Below, piece by piece: positions 6,014-10,792 of a stretch of 10,792 nt of DNA. The stretch comes from Propionivibrio sp. Its GTDB lineage: Bacteria > Pseudomonadota > Gammaproteobacteria > Burkholderiales > Rhodocyclaceae. The stretch's first letter is position 1, and the number at the start of each line of letters is the position of its first letter. Location: assembly GCA_003249625.1 (NCBI GenBank), contig QKII01000324.1:1-10792 (forward strand), written 5' to 3'. The notes beneath the pieces were generated by a model. The model made no database searches and was not told the DNA's origin. It saw nothing but the letters and a program-made list of their open reading frames with translations. The position numbers and the translations under genes are program-made.

Positions 6014-7555
6014 TCAATGCCCGCCGCCTGCCGACGCATCGACCGTGCGCTTCGGCTTTGGTGCCAGCCAGATTGCTGAGGCAGCGAAGATGAACGCGAT
6101 GCCGATCACGGCCATGATCTGATTGGTCGCCAGCATCACGCTCTGGCTGGTCACGAGGCGGTCCAGGGACTGCAGCACCGCATCGGCAGACATCCCGGTG
6201 TTTTCGAGAAAAGACCGGACGTAGTGATCACTGTCCGCCAGCCCGACCAGTTCGGCGTGATTGCGTGTGATCTGATCATCCCAGACAGTAGTGATCAGCG
6301 ACGTGGCAAAAGCGCCTGATAGTGTTCGCAGAAAATTCATCAGACCGGCGGCCGATGCCATTTCGTGCGTCTCGACGCTGGCCAGTGCCAGCCCGGTCAG
6401 CGGAATGAAGAAGAATGGCAGCCCGAGTCCCATCAGCATCAATGGCAGTGAGACGCTCCAGTAATCCATGTCAGTGGTGGCAATGGTCCGGGTCAGCGTC
6501 ATCAGTCCCAGCCATGTCACCCCGAAAAACACCAGCTTGCGGGCATCGACGCGGTGCGACAGGGTGGCGGCAATCGGCGCGACAAAAACGGCAAAGATGC
6601 CGGTCCAGCATGTCGCCATTCCTGCGGACGTGGCGGTATAGCCCATGTAGCTCTGCAGCCACTGCGGCGTCAGCACGTTGGCGCCGAAAAATGCGGCGAA
6701 CGCGAGACTGATGGTCAGTACGCTGACGGAGAAGCCGCGATGCCGGAACACACGCAAATCGACCACCGGATGCTCTTCGTGCAACTCCCAGATCAGGAAG
6801 GCGGCAAAACCAATGATGGCGATTATGGCCAGTGCAACGATCTCGGGTGAGGAGAACCAGTCGAGGTTCTTGCCTTCATCGAGCATCAGTTGCAGCGCGC
6901 CGACCCAGACGATCAGCAGGAGCAGACCAACGCGGTCGATCGGGTTCTTTTTCAGTGGCTCTTCATAACGCTTGAGCATCTTCCAGGCGATGAACGCACA
7001 CGCGCCCGCGATCGGCAGGTTGATCCAGAAGATCCAGTGCCAGCTGTACTCGTCGCAGAGATGCCCTCCCAGGATCGGACCAAGCACCGGTGCCACGAGC
7101 GTAGTCATCGACCATAACCCGATCGCAGCGGCGGCCTTTTCCTTCGGGAAGATCCGCAATAGCAGTGTTTGCGATAGCGGCATCAGAGGACCACCCGCCA
7201 ATCCTTGGCAAATGCGCGCGAAGACGAGCATGCCGAGGGAGCCCGACATACCGCACAACGCCGAAAATCCGCCGAAAGCCACCATGGCGGTAACAAACAC
7301 GCGCACGGCACCGAAGCGCGCGGCCAGCCAGCCGGTCAGCGGCACCGTAATGGCTTCGGCGACCGCATACGAGGTGATCACCCACGTTCCCTGGCTGGTC
7401 GTTGCACCCAGTCCTCCGGCAATGTTTGGTACGGAAACGTTGGCGATGGTTATGTCCAGCACGGCGATGAAATTCGCCGCCGCAAGGATGATCGCCGCAG
7501 CCCAAAGCATTCCCCCGCTCAGCGGCGCACTGCCCCGAGCATCCACTTCGCTCAT
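6014..7555 (-). CDS. emrB: DHA2 family MFS multidrug transporter, EmrB/QacA type
   Basis: The 513-residue protein has the hydrophobic pattern of 14 transmembrane helices. It carries DHA2 signatures: LDITIANVSVPNI at 33-45, QGTWVITSYAVAEAI at 55-69, the motif A version GWLAARFGAVRVF at 75-87, and the antiporter motif C APVLGPILGG at 155-164 followed by WHWIFWINLP at 172-181. EmrB-type proteins are proton-driven drug exporters in the inner membrane that work with an EmrA adaptor and an outer-membrane channel, both encoded immediately upstream here. The substrate cannot be read from sequence. The start ATG is well supported by GGAGG 5 bases before it. The gap to the adaptor stop is 13 bases, so cotranscription is near certain. 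Length is typical and the gene looks intact. Confidence 0.95.
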   Translation of the reverse strand: MSEVDARGSAPLSGGMLWAAAIILAAANFIAVLDITIANVSVPNIAGGLGATTSQGTWVITSYAVAEAITVPLTGWLAARFGAVRVFVTAMVAFGGFSALCGMSGSLGMLVFARICQGLAGGPLMPLSQTLLLRIFPKEKAAAAIGLWSMTTLVAPVLGPILGGHLCDEYSWHWIFWINLPIAGACAFIAWKMLKRYEEPLKKNPIDRVGLLLLIVWVGALQLMLDEGKNLDWFSSPEIVALAIIAIIGFAAFLIWELHEEHPVVDLRVFRHRGFSVSVLTISLAFAAFFGANVLTPQWLQSYMGYTATSAGMATCWTGIFAVFVAPIAATLSHRVDARKLVFFGVTWLGLMTLTRTIATTDMDYWSVSLPLMLMGLGLPFFFIPLTGLALASVETHEMASAAGLMNFLRTLSGAFATSLITTVWDDQITRNHAELVGLADSDHYVRSFLENTGMSADAVLQSLDRLVTSQSVMLATNQIMAVIGIAFIFAASAIWLAPKPKRTVDASAGGGH

Positions 7556-7568
7556 GCCGGCCTCCGCT

Positions 7569-8702
7569 TCAGCTACGCTCGCGCGTATCGATCCGCGCGG
7601 TCATCGACAAGCCGACTTTCAGAGGATTGGCTTCCAGTTCGGCCGGGTCGAGCTTGATGCGCACCGGCAAGCGCTGCACCACCTTGATCCAGTTGCCTGT
7701 CGCGTTCTGCGCCGGGATCGCTGCAAACGCGGCGCCGGAACCACCGGAGAAGCCTTCCACCGTGCCGTGATAAGTCACCGAACCGCCGTAGATGTCGGCT
7801 TCCAGTGTGACTGGCTGACCAACACGGACGTTTTCGAGCTGAACTTCCTTGAAGTTGGCATCAACGTGCATATCCTGCACCGGCACCACGGCCAGCAACG
7901 GCGTACCGGCCTGCACACGTTGGCCGACCTGTACCTGACGCTTGGCCACCACACCGTCGACCGGAGCCCGGACCACGGTCCGCCCCAGATCGATGGCTGC
8001 CTGATCGCGCCGCGCTTGAGCCAGCGCGACCTCCGGGTTGGTCTCCACCGTCGTCTCGGCAATCAACGCGGCGTTCGCCGCCTTGCTGCCGATCGCCGCC
8101 GCACGATTGGCCCGCGCCTGCTCGGATGCTGCGCGGGCTGCGGCCAGGTTGGCTTCGGCGGCGGCAAATGCGTTCTGCGCCTTGGTCAGCTCGTCACCAG
8201 AAACCGAGCCGGACTTGGCCAACGCCTCGCGGCGCTGCAGATCGATCTTCGCACGGTCAAAGTCGGCTTCAGCCGAAGCAAGCTGCGCAACGGCGCGCTT
8301 CTCGTCGGCTTCGCGCGCTGCAATCTGCGCCGCCAGCCCACTGTCGGTCGCCACATAGCCTTTAACCCGGCGGATCGCCCGACCAAGTTCGGCTTCCGCC
8401 TCCGCCAGCGCCAGGCGCGCGTCGGTCGGATCGATGACAACCAGCACATCGCCGGCCTTCACCGTCTGCGTATCTGTGACACGCACTTCGCGGATCGTCC
8501 CGCCGACTTCCGGTGTCACCTGCGCAATCTCGACCGCGGCATAGGCATTGTCGGTCGACACGAAATGCGACCCATATAGAACCCAGTAGGTACCGGACAC
8601 CAGCGCGGCGATACCGACCACGCCACCCAGCGCGATCAGGAGCTTGTTGCGGCGACGTTCGTTCCCGGCACGGCTCGGGGATAAGGTTGTGTTCTCGGAC
8701 AT
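7569..8702 (-). CDS. emrA: HlyD/EmrA family periplasmic adaptor subunit
   Basis: The 377-residue membrane fusion protein has a cytoplasmic tail, one transmembrane helix at about residues 20-42, and the STDNAYA motif that opens the beta-barrel/lipoyl region. A GG-I-VRV-TVKAGDVLVVID lipoyl half follows, then a long alanine/glutamate-rich coiled-coil hairpin (roughly 90-220). The returning lipoyl half comes next (TVVRAPVDGVVAKRQV), and the C-terminal NWIKVVQRLPVRI block is typical of EmrA. It bridges the EmrB transporter and the outer-membrane channel in the periplasm. The frame extends to an ATG at 8732, but the start at 8702 is preferred because GAGGA (8710-8714) precedes it by 7 bases; from 8732 this site would lie inside the coding region. 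It sits 26 bases after the nodT-like stop codon. Confidence 0.94.
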   Translation of the reverse strand: MSENTTLSPSRAGNERRRNKLLIALGGVVGIAALVSGTYWVLYGSHFVSTDNAYAAVEIAQVTPEVGGTIREVRVTDTQTVKAGDVLVVIDPTDARLALAEAEAELGRAIRRVKGYVATDSGLAAQIAAREADEKRAVAQLASAEADFDRAKIDLQRREALAKSGSVSGDELTKAQNAFAAAEANLAAARAASEQARANRAAAIGSKAANAALIAETTVETNPEVALAQARRDQAAIDLGRTVVRAPVDGVVAKRQVQVGQRVQAGTPLLAVVPVQDMHVDANFKEVQLENVRVGQPVTLEADIYGGSVTYHGTVEGFSGGSGAAFAAIPAQNATGNWIKVVQRLPVRIKLDPAELEANPLKVGLSMTARIDTRERS

Positions 8703-8709
8703 TGTATTT

Positions 8710-8714
8710 TCCTC
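8710..8714 (-). promoter_or_regulatory. Shine-Dalgarno that sets the emrA start
   Basis: GAGGA on the minus strand lies 7 bases before the ATG at 8702. It favours this start over the in-frame ATG at 8732. Confidence 0.65.
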
Positions 8715-8728
8715 GGTAATTGCGATAT

Positions 8729-10204
8729 TCACGTATTCGATTCAGAGTTTTGATCCGATGCGGCGCGGTAGCCACCTCCAAGCGCCCGGATAAGGGCCAC
8801 ATCCAGCGAAAACGCCCGCGACTGAAGATCACTCAGGCTGCGCAGGCTGTTCAGCAGCACATCCTCGGCGGAGAGCACTTCGAGGTAACTGGACAGTCCG
8901 CCTTCGTAGCGATTGCGTGCCACTCGATGCGCTTCAGCGGCTGCATCCGCCGCTTCCCCTGCCTTGGCCAGCCTTCCATCCAGCGCGCGCTGGCTGAGAC
9001 CGGCATCGGCGACCTCCTGCAAGGCCAGTGTAAGAGTCCGGTTGTAGTTGGCGACCGCCTCCTCGTATGTCGCAACCGAGCCACGCAACTCACCGCGCAA
9101 CCGCCCCCCCGTGAAAATCGGCAACGAAATCGCCGGCCCGATGCTTCCTACCGTGGAACCGCTCTTCGCGAGCAAGTCCAGGCCCAGCGACTGCAGGCCG
9201 ATGAACGCCGTCAGATTCAGGTTGGGATAGAACTCGTCCTTTTTCTGATCGATCCGGCGCAGCTGGGCTTCTGCCTGCAGACGTGCGGCCACCACATCCG
9301 GACGCCGGCCGATCAATTCCACCGGCAGATTGCCCGGCAGTCCCGGGTGTGCATCCAGGCGCACCGCCGGTCGGGTTATCGACAAGCCGCGATCCGGCCC
9401 CGCACCGAGCAATGCGGCCAGGCGATTGCGCTGCAGGCCAATCTGTTCGTCAATCGCCAACAGATCGCCTTCCGCTGCTGCCCGACGCGCTTCGGCATCA
9501 CGCACGCTGCCGCGTGTTTCCAGACCGTTGATAAAACGTTCGCCGAAGAGCGACGCGGTTTTAGCGCGCACTTCAACCGAACGTGCCGCCGTGTCTCGAG
9601 CCGCAAAAAGCCGGGTCAGTTCGGCGTAGGCACTCGCAACATTGGCGGCCAGAACGAGCCGTGCCTGTGCCAGCTCTGCGCGGCGCGCTTCAACCTCTGA
9701 CGTTGCCGCCGCCAAGCCCGCACGGTTTTTCCCCCAGAAGTCGAGTTCCCAGCTGAAATCCAGAGTTGCCCGACCGTAATCCTTCCACCCTTCCGGCGTC
9801 ATCGCTTCCGGTGTCAGGTAGTTGTAACTCTGCCGTTGTTGGGTCGCCGAGGCATTCGCTCCCACCTGGGGCTGCAATGGTGCTCCCGCCACCTGCCCGG
9901 CCGCTTCGGCGCGGCGCACACGCGCGGCAGCCGCGCTCATGTCTGGCGAATCGCGCAAGGCTTCGTCGATAAGACCATCGAGTTGCTTGTCGCCGTAAGC
10001 CTTCCACCAGCCTTCCTCCGGCCAGGCGACTTGCGGCCCGGTAAACGAAGCTTGCGTCTGATAACCGGAAGCCGGCTTGAATGCAGACAGCGCATCGAGC
10101 GACGGAAACTGCGCGCAGCCGGCAAGACCCAACGCCAGCAGACCGACGCCCGCCAGACGACTGCGGGTGACCGTCGTGCGCCAACCAGAATAGCGAATGA
10201 ACAT
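8729..10204 (-). CDS. Outer-membrane efflux lipoprotein, NodT/TolC family
   Basis: The 491-residue protein starts with a lipoprotein signal peptide whose lipobox LAGC places the lipidated cysteine at residue 30. Residue +2 is Ala, not Asp, so delivery to the outer membrane is expected. The mature part carries a WWKAYGD motif and two repeats of the outer-membrane efflux (OEP) domain. Recognisable blocks are SWELDFWGKNRAG, the RRPDVVAARLQAEAQL stretch and ISLPIFTGGRLRG, with a GGLSSYLEVLSAE block near the end. Such proteins form the trimeric channel that completes tripartite pumps. It is the first gene of the pump cluster, with an AGAGG Shine-Dalgarno before its ATG. A predicted promoter and palindromic operator lie just upstream in the gap shared with tetR. 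Confidence 0.95.
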   Translation of the reverse strand: MFIRYSGWRTTVTRSRLAGVGLLALGLAGCAQFPSLDALSAFKPASGYQTQASFTGPQVAWPEEGWWKAYGDKQLDGLIDEALRDSPDMSAAAARVRRAEAAGQVAGAPLQPQVGANASATQQRQSYNYLTPEAMTPEGWKDYGRATLDFSWELDFWGKNRAGLAAATSEVEARRAELAQARLVLAANVASAYAELTRLFAARDTAARSVEVRAKTASLFGERFINGLETRGSVRDAEARRAAAEGDLLAIDEQIGLQRNRLAALLGAGPDRGLSITRPAVRLDAHPGLPGNLPVELIGRRPDVVAARLQAEAQLRRIDQKKDEFYPNLNLTAFIGLQSLGLDLLAKSGSTVGSIGPAISLPIFTGGRLRGELRGSVATYEEAVANYNRTLTLALQEVADAGLSQRALDGRLAKAGEAADAAAEAHRVARNRYEGGLSSYLEVLSAEDVLLNSLRSLSDLQSRAFSLDVALIRALGGGYRAASDQNSESNT

Positions 10205-10221
10205 AACGACCTCTGAAATAT

Positions 10222-10238
10222 AACTGTACGGTACAGTT
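10222..10238. promoter_or_regulatory. Perfect 17-base palindromic operator (likely TetR site)
   Basis: The sequence AACTGTAC-G-GTACAGTT is a perfect 8+1+8 inverted repeat. It lies 18 bases upstream of the nodT-like start and 66 bases upstream of the tetR start. It overlaps the predicted -10 of the pump promoter and lies upstream of the predicted tetR -35. The size and symmetry suit a dimeric TetR-family repressor. Binding by the adjacent TetR is inferred from position, not shown. Confidence 0.8.
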
Positions 10239-10264
10239 TATTATTGAACATTCCGCGTCGTCAA
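10235..10264 (-). promoter_or_regulatory. Candidate promoter of the efflux operon
   Basis: On the minus strand TTGACG (10259-10264, 5/6 match to the -35 consensus) is followed after 18 bases by TAAACT (10235-10240, 4/6 match to the -10 consensus). The -10 shares four bases with the palindromic operator, so a bound repressor would block RNA polymerase. Confidence 0.5.
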
Positions 10265-10272
10265 GCTAAAGT
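10244..10272 (+). promoter_or_regulatory. Candidate promoter of tetR
   Basis: TTGAAC (10244-10249) and TAAAGT (10267-10272) are separated by 17 bases and point toward the tetR gene. This promoter overlaps the oppositely directed pump promoter, so the two would compete, and the 17-base operator lies just upstream of its -35. Confidence 0.4.
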
Positions 10273-10287
10273 AAACCGTTTGGTTCA
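10272..10287. repeat. Imperfect inverted repeat, possible second operator
   Basis: TAAACCGT-TTGGTTCA is a partial palindrome (5 of 8 positions pair). Its left arm TAAACCGT differs by one base from TAAACTGT, the sequence at the edge of the main operator on the other strand. It would lie close to the tetR transcription start, so it could be a weaker autoregulatory site. This is suggestive only. Confidence 0.3.
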
Positions 10288-10304
10288 GAAATGAGTGGCA
10301 ATAT

Positions 10305-10792
10305 ATGAGAACAAAGACGGAAGAGAAGCGCGAGGCTATCCTCGCCGTAGCGGCCGAGGTTTTCCGTGAAGTTGGCTTCTCCGGCGCATCAATGTCGGAA
10401 ATCTGCGCTCGCGTGGGGGGATCGAAGGCAACCCTTTACAACTATTTCCCATCAAAGGAAGATCTTTTCTTCGAAGTGATGTTCCGCTCGACAGAAGCGG
10501 AATTCGAGGCCACTCACCGGGCACTCGACCCTTCGACCGACAATGTCGCGGACTGCCTCAGTCGTTTCGGCGAGCAAATCCTCACACTGATCTATTCCGA
10601 AAAGGTACTCGCGATCCGCCGCCTGATTGTTGCCGAGTCCGGGCGCGCCCACCTCGGTCGATTATGCTATGTGCGCGGCCCGAAACGCAGCCATGCAATG
10701 ATGAGCGACTTTCTGAAATCAGCCATGGCGAAAGGAAAACTGCGCTCCACTGATCCGCGCGTCGCCACACTGCACCTGCGCGCCCTGCTCGA
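10305..10792 (+). CDS. TetR/AcrR family transcriptional regulator (C-terminus cut by window edge)
   Basis: The frame is open from the ATG at 10305 to the window end, giving 162 residues. The N-terminal domain is typical TetR: EAILAVAAEVFREVGF (10-25), then a helix-turn-helix with SMSEICARVGGSKATLYNYF (29-48) and PSKEDLF. The C-terminal part, with RRLIVAESGR followed by a YVRGP segment, resembles the TetR_C_7/AefR-like ligand domain. Most of a usual 190-220 residue protein is present. It diverges from the efflux cluster and probably represses it, releasing DNA when it binds a ligand that the pump exports; this is the standard arrangement, inferred here. The start lacks a clear Shine-Dalgarno, and a five-codon mini-ORF at 10291 overlaps it as ATGA. 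Confidence 0.92.
   Translation, partial: MRTKTEEKREAILAVAAEVFREVGFSGASMSEICARVGGSKATLYNYFPSKEDLFFEVMFRSTEAEFEATHRALDPSTDNVADCLSRFGEQILTLIYSEKVLAIRRLIVAESGRAHLGRLCYVRGPKRSHAMMSDFLKSAMAKGKLRSTDPRVATLHLRALL

Noticed and set aside
5941..6039. N-terminal extension of the 63-residue gene to the ATG at 6039
   Set aside because: It would overlap the end of emrB, lacks a ribosome site, and the AGGAG before 5940 fits the shorter start.
6972..8579. A 535-codon open frame on the plus strand opposite the emrB and emrA genes
   Set aside because: It lies wholly antisense to two genes with strong family signatures. Its translation is rich in Arg, His, Gln and Pro without domains, which is the usual by-product of GC-rich codon bias on the other strand.
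8703..8732. Ten-residue extension of emrA to the ATG at 8732
   Set aside because: The real Shine-Dalgarno lies inside this stretch, and the extension would overlap the end of the upstream gene.
8720..9700. A 326-codon open frame on the plus strand opposite the nodT-like gene
   Set aside because: It is antisense to a clear OEP-family gene, shows no recognisable motif and has an Arg/Gln/Cys-rich composition typical of a shadow frame.
1..10792. CRISPR arrays, tRNA genes, insertion sequences, phage or toxin-antitoxin genes
   Set aside because: I saw no regularly spaced repeats, cloverleaf sequence, transposase or integrase motifs, target duplications, or paired small toxin/antitoxin frames.

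Overview
The window reads as ordinary, gene-dense chromosome from a GC-rich Gram-negative bacterium. An NnrS homologue, a SlyX homologue, a NodT-type outer-membrane lipoprotein, DUF3617 and DUF748 proteins and an RbgA/YlqF GTPase together suggest a betaproteobacterium, perhaps of the Rhodocyclales. That placement is inference from gene content, not a phylogenetic result. I see no tRNA, rRNA, CRISPR array, insertion sequence or prophage gene. No gap between genes exceeds about 140 bases.

Left part (1-3090). A minus-strand pair slyX-nnrS runs off the left edge; nnrS keeps only its first 126 codons. Diverging from it is a small zinc-ribbon membrane protein on the plus strand. This meets the ribosome-assembly GTPase gene rbgA/ylqF tail to tail. 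Diverging from rbgA are a class I SAM-dependent methyltransferase of the Methyltransf_32 type and, coupled to it by an ATGA overlap, a three-helix membrane protein of unknown function.

Middle part (3108-5248). A minus-strand gene encodes a 94-residue glutamine/threonine/alanine-rich protein that looks disordered. It diverges from two plus-strand cell-envelope genes: a membrane-anchored DUF748/AsmA-like protein and an exported DUF3617 protein with four cysteines and a methionine-rich tail.

Right part (5267-10792). This is the clearest functional unit. A minus-strand cluster encodes a tripartite drug-efflux pump in the order outer-membrane lipoprotein (NodT type), periplasmic adaptor (EmrA type) and 14-helix DHA2 MFS transporter (EmrB type). 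A 63-codon orphan protein and an isoprenylcysteine-methyltransferase-like membrane protein follow and may share the transcript. A TetR/AcrR regulator, cut off by the right edge, diverges from the pump. The 100-base gap between them holds a perfect 17-base palindrome (8+1+8) that overlaps the predicted pump promoter, which fits classical local repression of the pump by the TetR protein.

I found no convincing new defence or mobile system. The points most worth checking are the TetR operator, the methyltransferase/membrane-protein pair, the two genes downstream of the pump, the disordered 94-residue protein, and three genes without a Shine-Dalgarno sequence that each have a 3-5 codon mini-ORF ending at or next to their start codon.
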